35,024 bases of DNA from contig JAIBBA010000018.1 in assembly GCA_019694895.1 (NCBI GenBank), positions 1 through 35,024 of the forward strand, written 5' to 3'. This DNA comes from Chitinophagales bacterium (GTDB lineage Bacteria; Bacteroidota; Bacteroidia; Chitinophagales; BACL12). The translations under genes were made by a program, and so were the position numbers. This document shows, piece after piece, positions 17,923 through 25,772 of the stretch (position 1 is the first letter of the stretch; each line of letters begins with the position of its first letter). Under the pieces are notes generated by a model that saw only the letters and a list, made by a program, of their open reading frames with translations, did not search any database and was not told the DNA's origin.

Positions 17923-19275
17923 TTATTTGTTTATGGTTGTATATGTAACGGTAAAACGAGGTTTAAAATCCTCACGCGGACACATTGGCCCTCCTAAAGT
18001 TACAGCATTCGGCACACGATTGGTGGGATAACAAATTAATGCAAACCCATTGTTATCGAGTGAACCTTCAATAATCTCCTGCACGTGCTTGGTGATATTG
18101 TATTGATATTCATAAACTGTTCGCCCGGTATTGTCGCGCGTAGTTTTTATTGCAACGCCGCCAATATTCGTTGAACCAAAATTATCATCAACGATAGAGC
18201 TATATAATTCGTAGGTATAGAGAGCGAGGTAATAATAATTACGACCGGTAGAATCCAGTTGCACCAATTGCACTTTTGGCGGTGCAGGATAATAACGCGA
18301 TCCATCGTTGGTCATGGTGAGTACCAATTCCGCTTTATTAATAGACACATCCTGCAGATTGGTGAGAGTCGGTAATTTCACAATTGTTCTGGCTCCTGCA
18401 AAACCTTTTACATAGGTAAATGCATCGCCGTCAGTGGTATCGGCATTCATGATAGCATCGCCGATATCTGTGCCGGGATGTAGCTGATTCGTGAAACTAT
18501 TGCATTTTGTTCCGGTAAGTGGCAACATCACACTTAATGAATCTGCTTCAGAATTATGATAATAAATGCGCAATCCTGAAATATCGGATGCCATATCAAA
18601 ATACATGATAGCATTTGAATAACCGGCAGAAGTATCAGGTGCGATATAAATTCCCTGAAGGTATTCGAGGAATGAAGTATCTGATGCAAGAATTGTGGAA
18701 TCCAGATTAATGATATTCGTTCCGAAGGTGTTATACATCGGAATGCGCAAGTGCGGTTCCCATAATGAACTGTCGGCCAGCATTACACTGTCGAGCATAT
18801 TCACCTTGAAATTAGATTTACGCCCAATCGGCACAGGGATATGGCGGAATTTATCGTCGCTGTGATAATTTCTTCCCGACTGCATGGGCTCCGACATACG
18901 ATAAACATTCAGACTATGGTAGAGTGTAGTATCTCCATAATATCCGGAATAATCGAGTGTCAATACTACCGAATCCACTTCAGGTGCATCGCCGAAGAAG
19001 AGGTTATTGGCAGGAAGAAGGACTTGTGAATAGATGCTTGCCGTAGCTTTTCCATAACGCTGATTGTCGAGCGAGCCTAAAGCGTAGAATACATTCTGGC
19101 TGGTCACCACCGAATCATCGAAATCGGTATAGGTGATAATTTTGAAGGTATCTATCTGTTCGGAATTGAGGAAATCCTCATCCGGCAACAGGTCCTTTCC
19201 AATAAAATTGTCTTTGTCGCAAGATGTCAGGATGACAATACATCCACACATCAACAGAGTCAGCGCACGGTTCAT
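17923..19275 (-). CDS. DUF4270 family lipoprotein
   Basis: A 450-residue predicted lipoprotein. I use ATG 19275 (MNRALTLLMCGCIVILTSC) rather than the GTG eight codons earlier, because it gives a proper lipoprotein signal peptide with lipobox LTSC and Cys19. The sequence after it (GKDLLPDEDFLNSEQIDTFKI in part) and its beta-rich body with LNVYRMSEPM fit DUF4270, a Bacteroidota family of unknown function. It lies between the glycogen-synthase-like gene and glmS with only a few bases on each side. From memory, this order recurs across the phylum, which suggests a link to envelope or amino-sugar metabolism, but no activity is known. Confidence 0.88.
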   Translation of the reverse strand: MNRALTLLMCGCIVILTSCDKDNFIGKDLLPDEDFLNSEQIDTFKIITYTDFDDSVVTSQNVFYALGSLDNQRYGKATASIYSQVLLPANNLFFGDAPEVDSVVLTLDYSGYYGDTTLYHSLNVYRMSEPMQSGRNYHSDDKFRHIPVPIGRKSNFKVNMLDSVMLADSSLWEPHLRIPMYNTFGTNIINLDSTILASDTSFLEYLQGIYIAPDTSAGYSNAIMYFDMASDISGLRIYYHNSEADSLSVMLPLTGTKCNSFTNQLHPGTDIGDAIMNADTTDGDAFTYVKGFAGARTIVKLPTLTNLQDVSINKAELVLTMTNDGSRYYPAPPKVQLVQLDSTGRNYYYLALYTYELYSSIVDDNFGSTNIGGVAIKTTRDNTGRTVYEYQYNITKHVQEIIEGSLDNNGFALICYPTNRVPNAVTLGGPMCPREDFKPRFTVTYTTINK

Positions 19276-19302
19276 CCTGCCTATAACGGAGTAAATCACA
19301 AA

Positions 19303-20112
19303 TTATTGATAGAGTTCATTATAAAATGCCGCATATTTCTCGAGATATGATTCTTTAGCATATTCAAGTACCGGAATGCCCAATGATTTCGCGTATTTGC
19401 CGAGTTCTTTTTCCAGGTCTTCGCTACCTATGATCACGCCATCGGCATATTTGGCACCACCTTTACTGAGTCCGATATGGTTGTATTCTTTGTACTCATT
19501 GAGGTGATCTGCTTCGATATGGGTGCTGATAGGCGCTTTTTCAAGGAATTTATCCTTTGCCAGTTTTTCATCAAAAGCACCTTTATACATCGAGTAAACC
19601 ACTTTTGCGTTCTGGAATACAGGTTCGTTTTTGTAGGTAGTTTTGATATACAGCGGCACGAGGCTGGTCATCCAACCGTGGCAATGGATGATATCCGGAG
19701 CCCATTGGAATTTTTTCACAGTTTCGAGTGCTGCCTTACAAAAGAACACCATGCGTTCGGCGTTGTCTTCGAAAAACTTGTTGTTATCGTCGTGGAACAC
19801 ATGTTTGCGTTTAAACAGGTCGTCGTTATCGAGAAAATACACCTGCATACGCGCTCCGGGAACAGATGCTACCTTAATGATCAGCGGGTAATCGTCGTCG
19901 TTGATGATGATATTCATTCCGCTTAATCGCACCACTTCATGCAGGCGATGACGACGTTCATTAATAGTTCCGTAGCGGGGCATTAATACTCTGATTTCAT
20001 TTCCCTGGTCCTGCACGTATTGTGGGAGTTCGCGGGCAATGTCGCCAATATCGGTACCATTATGATAAGGCTGCATTTCCTGGGTAATGATCAGCACACG
20101 CTTCTTTTCCAT
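19303..20112 (-). CDS. Short glycogen/starch-synthase-like protein (GT5 N-terminal domain only)
   Basis: A 269-residue protein equal to only the first Rossmann domain of GT5 glycogen synthases (full enzymes are about 480 residues). ATG 20112 is preferred to a TTG two codons upstream. Family signs include MPRYGTINERRHRLHEVVRL and the IIHCHGWMTSLVPLYIK segment. The ADP-glucose-binding K-x-G-G motif near residue 15 is replaced by PYHNGTDIGD, and the C-terminal GT1-type domain is absent, so it is unlikely to be an ordinary glycogen synthase. Similar short proteins, usually annotated as glycogen synthase, are common in Bacteroidota beside panC. It is the first gene of the operon with DUF4270 and glmS; panC is divergent. 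A regulatory or sugar-binding role is only a guess. Confidence 0.85.
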   Translation of the reverse strand: MEKKRVLIITQEMQPYHNGTDIGDIARELPQYVQDQGNEIRVLMPRYGTINERRHRLHEVVRLSGMNIIINDDDYPLIIKVASVPGARMQVYFLDNDDLFKRKHVFHDDNNKFFEDNAERMVFFCKAALETVKKFQWAPDIIHCHGWMTSLVPLYIKTTYKNEPVFQNAKVVYSMYKGAFDEKLAKDKFLEKAPISTHIEADHLNEYKEYNHIGLSKGGAKYADGVIIGSEDLEKELGKYAKSLGIPVLEYAKESYLEKYAAFYNELYQ

Positions 20113-20185
20113 AGGCAAAGATCTTGATAAGTCCTGCGGGGATCGTAACTTTCCCCGTTCTCCTCAGAAGGTTATTTTTGAGGTG

Positions 20186-20193
20186 CAAAGTTA
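20186..20193 (-). promoter_or_regulatory. Putative -7 element for the GT5-like / DUF4270 / glmS operon
   Basis: TAACTTTG on the minus strand matches the -7 consensus exactly and lies 73 nt before the ATG at 20112. No TTG is found 17-23 nt further upstream, so only the -7 half is supported. It sits in the 172-nt divergent gap shared with panC. Confidence 0.45.
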
Positions 20194-20284
20194 CAAAATA
20201 GTATTCAGTATTATATTATGCAACCTAAAGTGAGGGTATTTTAACAAGTCTTCACTTTCGGCTGAAACCCTTATCATTGCAAGC

Positions 20285-21181
20285 ATGCAGGTCATTACCA
20301 CACGTTCAGCCCTTACCCCTCTCCTATTGCGTGAAAAGGCACTGGGGCGCAAAATAGGCTTCGTTCCTACCATGGGAGCCTTGCACGACGGGCATTTGAG
20401 CCTGATAGCCGAAAGTCGCAAACGAGCCGATATTACCGTTTCCAGCGTGTTTGTCAACCCCACACAGTTCAACGACCCTAAGGACCTGGCCAAGTACCCT
20501 CGACAACCCGAGAAAGACGCTGCAATGCTCGAAAAAGCGGGTTGCGACTATCTATACCTTCCCGCCGTAGAGGATGTTTACCCCGAAGGACCCGGAAAAG
20601 GGCCTTTTTTCGACCTTGGTGGCATTGATACCCGCTTAGAGGGTGCCTCACGACCGGGACATTTCGCCGGGGTGGCCGAAGTAGTGAAGGTGCTGGTGGA
20701 AACCCTGGTCCCGGATTTCCTGTTTCTGGGTCAGAAAGATTTTCAACAATGCATGGTAGTGAAGAGGATGCTCGATCAATGGGATAAACACCATTGGGAC
20801 AGCGCGCTACAAGAGGCTAGTCTCAACTGGCGACCCGGAGATGTTGAATTGGTGATATGTCCGATTATAAGAGAAGCACATGGACTGGCAATGTCGTCGC
20901 GTAATGAACGACTATCCGGTGAAATGCGCACCAGGGCTTCAGCCATATATGCGAGTATTCAATACGCGGAGGAATTATTCCCTACATTTTCTGCTGATGA
21001 AATCAGCACTATTTGTGCTAACGCCTTAAATTCCATACCTGATTTCCAAGTCGATTATTTTCAAATTCTGGACGGTGAAACATTATCACCGGCAAATGCA
21101 GACACACAAAAATTTGTAATTATTACAGCAGTAATTGTTGCAGGAGTCAGGTTGTTGGATAATAAAATTATTATAAATTGA
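20285..21181 (+). CDS. panC: Pantothenate synthetase (pantoate--beta-alanine ligase)
   Basis: A 298-residue cytosolic enzyme that joins pantoate and beta-alanine using ATP, the last step to pantothenate for coenzyme A. The nucleotidyltransferase signature PTMGALHDGHLSLI (His34, His37) and the later LAMSSRNERL (the KMSKS counterpart) are intact, as are FVNPTQFND and GRPGHF-like ASRPGHFAGV. Compared with typical PanC there is an insertion of about 20 residues near 165-186 (WDKHHWDSALQEASLNW) just before the second signature. It is transcribed divergently from the GT5-like operon. The usual neighbour panD is not seen next to it; the next gene is convergent. Confidence 0.95.
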   Translation: MQVITTRSALTPLLLREKALGRKIGFVPTMGALHDGHLSLIAESRKRADITVSSVFVNPTQFNDPKDLAKYPRQPEKDAAMLEKAGCDYLYLPAVEDVYPEGPGKGPFFDLGGIDTRLEGASRPGHFAGVAEVVKVLVETLVPDFLFLGQKDFQQCMVVKRMLDQWDKHHWDSALQEASLNWRPGDVELVICPIIREAHGLAMSSRNERLSGEMRTRASAIYASIQYAEELFPTFSADEISTICANALNSIPDFQVDYFQILDGETLSPANADTQKFVIITAVIVAGVRLLDNKIIIN

Positions 21182-21185
21182 TTTT

Positions 21186-21202
21186 AATAGCAGTGAGCTA
21201 TT
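21186..21202. terminator. Weak hairpin between convergent panC and the membrane-protein gene
   Basis: AATAGC (21186-21191) pairs with GCTATT (21197-21202) around a 5-nt loop, followed by a further TT and then C. With only two G-C pairs it would be a weak terminator, but it occupies exactly the 22-nt gap between the two convergent stop codons. Confidence 0.3.
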
Positions 21203-21203
21203 T

Positions 21204-21968
21204 TCAACCTAAAATAAAGACACCCGCCAACAGAAAACCCAGTGCCGAAAAAGTGATTATAATCTTATTTTTCAAGGAAGTAGAAACATTGAATATCTCG
21301 CGAACTTCCATTCGTATTAATCCATAATTAAGTGCAAGAACCAATATAGTTCCAAGCAGCAATGTGGCATTTGATTGCCCTGAATCAGTATATTGAATAA
21401 ATGGTTCCGGTGCAAGGGGGGATAAAATCAATTGTCCGATCATAAGGCCTGCTGTTGCAGCAATAATAATACCTATCATTACCCAACCTGCCTTTTTTCG
21501 CATGAAAAAGAATATGATAGCAATAATCCAAATCACCAAAGGAAGCAAAGAGGCAAACGCATCTACCAACATCAGACCATCCCGGCTTACCATTTGAATC
21601 AAGTAACGATTTTGATACAAAGCCGCAAGCACCATTATTGAACAAATGATTCCGATTATTTTCACCAGACGATCACCTCGCTGTGGCTCTGTTTGACCCG
21701 GAATAAATTCGCGCGCTATACTATCAAGTGCATCGGAAACAACTTCCATTTGGCGTTGTTTCAATTCTTGTTTTTTCCGGATTTGACTTTTTCTTTCATC
21801 CAATACAGATTGCGCCTCAGCTAACTGTTCATCGGTTAATTGCCTTAATGACAATTCTGCTTTTGCAGCCATAACCGCTTCTGGCACATAGTCATCAGGA
21901 AATTGAATTACTTCCAGTAACTCGTCGATAGAAAAATTCTTGTAGCGTTGCTCGAAAGGGTATTCCAT
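21204..21968 (-). CDS. Unrecognised multi-pass membrane protein
   Basis: A 254-residue protein I cannot assign to a family. Residues 1-100 are soluble and charged: an opening with YKNFSIDELLEVIQFPDDYV and a predicted helix rich in Glu, Lys and Gln (about 35-75, ELSLRQLTDEQLAEAQSVLD then ERKSQIRKKQELKQRQ), likely coiled coil. Residues 105-254 contain about five hydrophobic helices (IIGIICSIMVLAALY; LLPLVIWIIAIIFFFM; WVMIGIIIAATAGLMIGQLI; LLLGTILVLALNYGLI; IIITFSALGFLLAGVFIL). This is the layout of small inner-membrane proteins with a cytosolic N-terminal domain. It is probably monocistronic, convergent with panC. The frame is clean and the start codon unambiguous, so I am confident it is a gene. 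Confidence 0.75.
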   Translation of the reverse strand: MEYPFEQRYKNFSIDELLEVIQFPDDYVPEAVMAAKAELSLRQLTDEQLAEAQSVLDERKSQIRKKQELKQRQMEVVSDALDSIAREFIPGQTEPQRGDRLVKIIGIICSIMVLAALYQNRYLIQMVSRDGLMLVDAFASLLPLVIWIIAIIFFFMRKKAGWVMIGIIIAATAGLMIGQLILSPLAPEPFIQYTDSGQSNATLLLGTILVLALNYGLIRMEVREIFNVSTSLKNKIIITFSALGFLLAGVFILG

Positions 21969-22092
21969 AATTGCTTGTTGCTAAATTAAGAAAATTAGCG
22001 ACTAGCAGCAATTACCATCCTGGAATGGAAATTTACTTCGTTCGATATAACAAAGCCGTCAATAAATTGACGTGTAAAAAAAGCCTTGGAAA

Positions 22093-22455
22093 TTATTTCA
22101 CTGTAAGGATATAATTGACCATTTTCTCGGCATCAGACCTACTCAGATTTGGATGTGCTGCCATTGCCACATCACCCCAAACGCCTGAACCTCCGTTGAT
22201 TACCTTGTCGACCAACATATTCGCCGCACCTTCCTGACCTGCATATTTTGCTGCCACATCTTTGTATGCAGGACCAACCAATTTTTCCTGTTCAATATGA
22301 CAGGTGAGGCAATCATTTTTTGTCAGGAGTGCCTTTCCTTCCAATCGTTTAGCGGTTTCGAGATTTTTTACGGCATCGGCACTTGGTTTAGAACCACTGC
22401 CACCGCATGAAGCGAGGATAAGGCATACTGAGAGGGCTGCAAGAAGTTTACGCAT
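22093..22455 (-). CDS. Lipoprotein c-type cytochrome (class I)
   Basis: A 120-residue periplasmic electron carrier. I use ATG 22455 (MRKLLAALSVCLILASC), which gives a lipobox LASC with Cys17; the frame also opens at a GTG 21 nt upstream that falls in the probable promoter. The single heme-binding motif is CLTCH (NDCLTCHIEQEKLVGPAY), and the distal Met ligand is in GDVAMAAHP, followed by the final helix LSRSDAEKMVNYILTVK. The fold is like cytochrome c551/c552, with short electron-transfer partners. The lipid anchor would hold it on a membrane face in the periplasm. Its upstream region has direct and inverted repeats (see separate entry), suggesting regulated expression. Confidence 0.9.
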   Translation of the reverse strand: MRKLLAALSVCLILASCGGSGSKPSADAVKNLETAKRLEGKALLTKNDCLTCHIEQEKLVGPAYKDVAAKYAGQEGAANMLVDKVINGGSGVWGDVAMAAHPNLSRSDAEKMVNYILTVK

Positions 22456-22475
22456 ATCGGTAATTTTTACAAACA

Positions 22476-22542
22476 CAAATGACCGACATACTGTGGTTTT
22501 CGCAAATGACCTATACTACTTCCGACAGCCTGACATATGTCA
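22476..22542 (-). promoter_or_regulatory. Repeats upstream of the cytochrome gene (possible operator)
   Basis: CAAATGACC occurs at 22476-22484 and again at 22503-22511, 27 nt apart. A perfect 12-bp palindrome TGACATATGTCA lies at 22531-22542. A -7-like TGTGTTTG (22477-22470 on the minus strand, one mismatch) is 14 nt before the ATG but has no -33 partner at the right distance, as expected for an activator-dependent promoter. The palindrome would be centred roughly 70 nt upstream of the transcription start, a position used by CRP/FNR-family activators. The regulator is not identified. Confidence 0.4.
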
Positions 22543-22562
22543 ATTGAAAAATGACATACACA

Positions 22563-23498
22563 CTATTTCAAACAATTTTTGTTATAAAGCTTTTCCATTT
22601 CATCACCATACATAGTAGTAAAACCTTTATTGAGTGCTTCAGTAATGTCGTCACATGCTTTGTCTTGTTTATCCATGCGCAGATAAATTAATGCTCTATT
22701 TCTGTAGGCATAAGAATTTGCGGGATATAATTTGATAGCTTTATTGACATCCTCCATAGCACCTTTTAAATCGCCGGTCATCATTTTGCTGTATCCGCGA
22801 TTATTATATGCAACACCATCGTTTGGATCGGCTTCAAGCACTTTATTAAAACATTTGATTGCTTTATCGTGCTGTCCATCGAGCTGATATTTGAATCCGA
22901 TATTTACATATACCATCATTTGGGTGCTATCGAGCGAGAGTGCTTTTTCATAATATTTCAAAGTAAGTTCACCCTTACCTATTTCATCTGCAATCACGCC
23001 AAGGTTGATGTATGCCGACACATCGCTTGAATCTAATTTAACGGCAGCCAGCAAATCGTCGTATGCCATTTCAAACTGGCGTATCGACATATATGCAGCA
23101 GCTCTATTCACCAGCGCGAAACGTTTAAGTGTGTCGTCAGGAGCATATTCATACGCAATAGACAAATCTTTAATTGCCGCATCGAATTCCTGAAGAGACA
23201 AAAGGAATACACCCCTGTGATTAATAAGTTCGTTTTTAACACCTGTTCGCTGTATGCCAAGTGAATAGGCGTCATATGCTTCCTGATATTTTTTTAATTC
23301 AATCAACGCCATGCCTTTTGCGATATAGGCTTCAACCAACATTGAGTCGTTCTTGATTTTACCGTCTGCACATTTTAATGCTGCCTGATATTGTTTGGCA
23401 TCATAGAGGTCGAAGCATTCGGAGGCTTTATTTAACGGAGTTTGCGCGCTGAGAGAAATGAGCATTCCCATTGCAACCAAGAAACATAGTGTTTTCAT
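22563..23498 (-). CDS. Exported tetratricopeptide repeat protein
   Basis: A 311-residue protein with a signal peptide (MKTLCFLVAMGMLISLSAQ, cleavage near SAQ) and about seven or eight TPR units filling the rest. Repeats are visible as recurring A-x-x-x-G/A-Y/N patterns, for example VYVNIGFKYQLDGQHDKAIK, GVAYNNRGYSKMMTGDLKGA and SYAYRNRALIYLRMDKQDKA, each followed by an acidic-proline turn. TPR arrays mediate protein-protein contacts; this one would work in the periplasm. Nothing in the neighbours indicates the partner. A promoter with one mismatch lies at 23514-23544. Confidence 0.88.
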   Translation of the reverse strand: MKTLCFLVAMGMLISLSAQTPLNKASECFDLYDAKQYQAALKCADGKIKNDSMLVEAYIAKGMALIELKKYQEAYDAYSLGIQRTGVKNELINHRGVFLLSLQEFDAAIKDLSIAYEYAPDDTLKRFALVNRAAAYMSIRQFEMAYDDLLAAVKLDSSDVSAYINLGVIADEIGKGELTLKYYEKALSLDSTQMMVYVNIGFKYQLDGQHDKAIKCFNKVLEADPNDGVAYNNRGYSKMMTGDLKGAMEDVNKAIKLYPANSYAYRNRALIYLRMDKQDKACDDITEALNKGFTTMYGDEMEKLYNKNCLK

Positions 23499-23513
23499 GT
23501 TTGAGATTTTATA

Positions 23514-23544
23514 CGAAAATATGAGATTCCGGTTAGAATCGCAA
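23514..23544 (-). promoter_or_regulatory. Probable promoter for the TPR gene
   Basis: On the minus strand, TTG (23544-23542), 20 nt and TATTTTCG (23521-23514) fit the Bacteroidota consensus with one mismatch in the -7 box. It is 15 nt from the ATG at 23498, and separates this gene from the copper cluster ending at 23565. Confidence 0.4.
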
Positions 23545-23564
23545 GTTCATCAAATTCAGCCAAA

Positions 23565-25772
23565 TTAATAAGTGAAGGAAAGTCCGGCACCGGCACCCAT
23601 CATATTGCCATAATTCACAGATAGTCCTAAATATGGTTTTATTACATATTTTAAGCCTACCTCATACTCCATATCGGTATTTCCCATCACAAACAGTTTT
23701 AAGCGAGGTGTAATAGGAATATCATCTCGCATCAGTTGAACGCGCAAAGAACCGTCTAACATGATATCTGACTGAAGAGTGAAATTAAATGGAATAAGAT
23801 ATGTAAATCCAATTGCAGGCAACAAAGGGTCCCGATCAATTATATTCTGGCCGAAAATATTCTCCATTGTTTCGTCATGTCCGAATCTGCCAGATTTGTA
23901 CATTAACCCTATGTAAGGCATAAACCATTGATTACTCCCAATAAATCTACCCAGATGTATTTCTGATTCATATGTCGGATGAGGGTTGAAAGGCACCATC
24001 CAATCAGCACTAAACTGCCACCGAGTGTTTTGAATCATTGCCATACCGTGACTGCCGTTATTTGCCAAAAATCCATCAGCCATGAAATGCAGTGCTTTAT
24101 CCTCATTATAAAATTTTCGCCTGCTATAGGCATTCTGAATAAATCTTAATGTATCGGTATCGTCTTCGATAGTAAACACCCTTCCCATACCACTCATCAT
24201 ATGATACAGCAAATGGCAGTGAAAATACCAATCACCATCAGCATTTGCCAAAAATTCAATGGTATCGGTTTCCATAGGCATAATATCCAGTACATTCTTA
24301 AGCGGTGCATAGTTTCCTTGGCCATTCAATATTCGAAAATCGTGACCATGCAAATGCATTGGATGTCGCATCATAGAATTATTTGTAAGCACTATTCGGA
24401 CCAATTCATTTTTGTGTATAAGAATTTTATCTGCTTCTGAAACAACTTTGCCATTAATAGACCATACATATCGTTGCATATTACCGGTGAGTGTAAAATG
24501 CAATGTTTTAATTGAATCATATCCTGTGATCGCAGTATTGGTTGTGGCCTTAAGCATACTATAGTTTAAGGTTTGGGGAAAACCGATTGTATGGGTATTT
24601 TGCATTTCATCAACTTCATGGATATGATCAATAGCAACATTTTCTTGTTGGTTCAATTCCGGGTACATAACTTCATTCATATCCATAACCTGCATACCCA
24701 TTCGCATGCCCATAGCATCCATGGTGCCATTCATGCGCATCATACCATTCATCATTTTCATGCCTTCGAAATAGCTGAGCTTAGGCCATTTATAGGCAAA
24801 TATTGTATCGCCTGAACCCAGCCATATACTCGCTGATTGGGATCGATCTTCCGACATCACAAGAAATTCGTATGTATGCCCGGTCGGAATTTTAACAATG
24901 ATGTCATACGTTTCAGAAACTGCAATCAGCATCCGATCTACTTCCACCGGTTCAACATCATTTCCGTCATTAGCAATCACCATAACCTTTCCACCCGCGT
25001 ACGATAACCAATAATATGTCGAAGCAGAGCCATTTGCAATCCTCAATCGAAGTAAAGAGTCTGCAGGTAATAACTGAAAGGATGTTTGTCCATTCACGAG
25101 TATGTCATCGTAAAAAACATCGCTCACATCCATTGCGTTCATGCGCTTCCATTCATTAGACAACTTTACTCCGAGTGCATGATTACCTATTGCCTCCGCA
25201 TAGCTTTGCGCAGCATGTTTTTTAATTGTAAACCAGTCAGAACCACCTCTCAATAAGTGGTGAATGTAGTTTGGATGCATAGTTGTCCATTCACTTAAAA
25301 TTATTTCCTGATTTTGAATGTCATCAATACCTGTTCTTATTTGCGCATCGTCTGACCGTTTGTTGAAAATGAGCATGCCATACATTCCTATTTGTTCCTG
25401 GAGACCTGAGTGACTGTGATACCAATGTGTTCCATTTTGAATGACCGGAAAACGATAAGTATAGGTTGCTCCTGGTTCAATAGGCAATTGCGTCAGGAAA
25501 GGCACGCCATCTTCAGCATTTGGCAAAAATACCCCATGCCAATGCAAGGAAGTACTTTCAGTTAAATGATTGAAAACTGAAATTTCTGCCGTATCACCTT
25601 CAGTAAAAACGAGAGTAGGCATTGGAACCTGACCATTAACCGCAATAGCGCGAACAGACTTTCCATTAAAGTAAAGCGTGGTATCGGTAATATGCAGATC
25701 ATAATGAACCACTCCTGTAAAGGCCTTGGAGCAATTTGAAATAATCAAAAGGAAGAAAACAAAAGCTCTCAT
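23565..25772 (-). CDS. Multicopper oxidase with Met-rich insert and C-terminal beta-barrel-like domain (CopA-CopB-like fusion)
   Basis: A 735-residue exported protein started at ATG 25772, which overlaps the DUF3347 gene stop as ATGA and gives a signal peptide (RAFVFFLLIISNCSKAF). Residues 25-550 are three cupredoxin domains with all four copper-binding motifs: LHWHG (His77, His79), WYHSHSG (about 117-122), HPMHLHGHDF (about 470) and HCHLLYHMMSGM (about 518). These fit a PcoA/CopA-type Cu(I) oxidase. Residues 338-369 are strikingly Met-rich (MKMMNGMMRMNG, MGMRMGMQVMDM), as in copper-resistance oxidases. Residues 552-735 do not belong to the oxidase: alternating aromatic and polar strands, PYIGLMYKSGRFG, KPYLGLSVNYG and a final aromatic resemble CopB-type outer-membrane barrels. 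It closes the copper cluster. Confidence 0.87.
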   Translation of the reverse strand: MRAFVFFLLIISNCSKAFTGVVHYDLHITDTTLYFNGKSVRAIAVNGQVPMPTLVFTEGDTAEISVFNHLTESTSLHWHGVFLPNAEDGVPFLTQLPIEPGATYTYRFPVIQNGTHWYHSHSGLQEQIGMYGMLIFNKRSDDAQIRTGIDDIQNQEIILSEWTTMHPNYIHHLLRGGSDWFTIKKHAAQSYAEAIGNHALGVKLSNEWKRMNAMDVSDVFYDDILVNGQTSFQLLPADSLLRLRIANGSASTYYWLSYAGGKVMVIANDGNDVEPVEVDRMLIAVSETYDIIVKIPTGHTYEFLVMSEDRSQSASIWLGSGDTIFAYKWPKLSYFEGMKMMNGMMRMNGTMDAMGMRMGMQVMDMNEVMYPELNQQENVAIDHIHEVDEMQNTHTIGFPQTLNYSMLKATTNTAITGYDSIKTLHFTLTGNMQRYVWSINGKVVSEADKILIHKNELVRIVLTNNSMMRHPMHLHGHDFRILNGQGNYAPLKNVLDIMPMETDTIEFLANADGDWYFHCHLLYHMMSGMGRVFTIEDDTDTLRFIQNAYSRRKFYNEDKALHFMADGFLANNGSHGMAMIQNTRWQFSADWMVPFNPHPTYESEIHLGRFIGSNQWFMPYIGLMYKSGRFGHDETMENIFGQNIIDRDPLLPAIGFTYLIPFNFTLQSDIMLDGSLRVQLMRDDIPITPRLKLFVMGNTDMEYEVGLKYVIKPYLGLSVNYGNMMGAGAGLSFTY

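Noticed and set aside
16081..17970. glmS ribozyme upstream of glmS
   Set aside because: Only 3 nt separate the DUF4270 stop from the glmS start, leaving no room for the ribozyme, which is mainly a Firmicutes feature.
19477..19926. 149-codon plus-strand open frame inside the glycogen-synthase-like gene
   Set aside because: Antisense shadow with unusual composition and no start signals.
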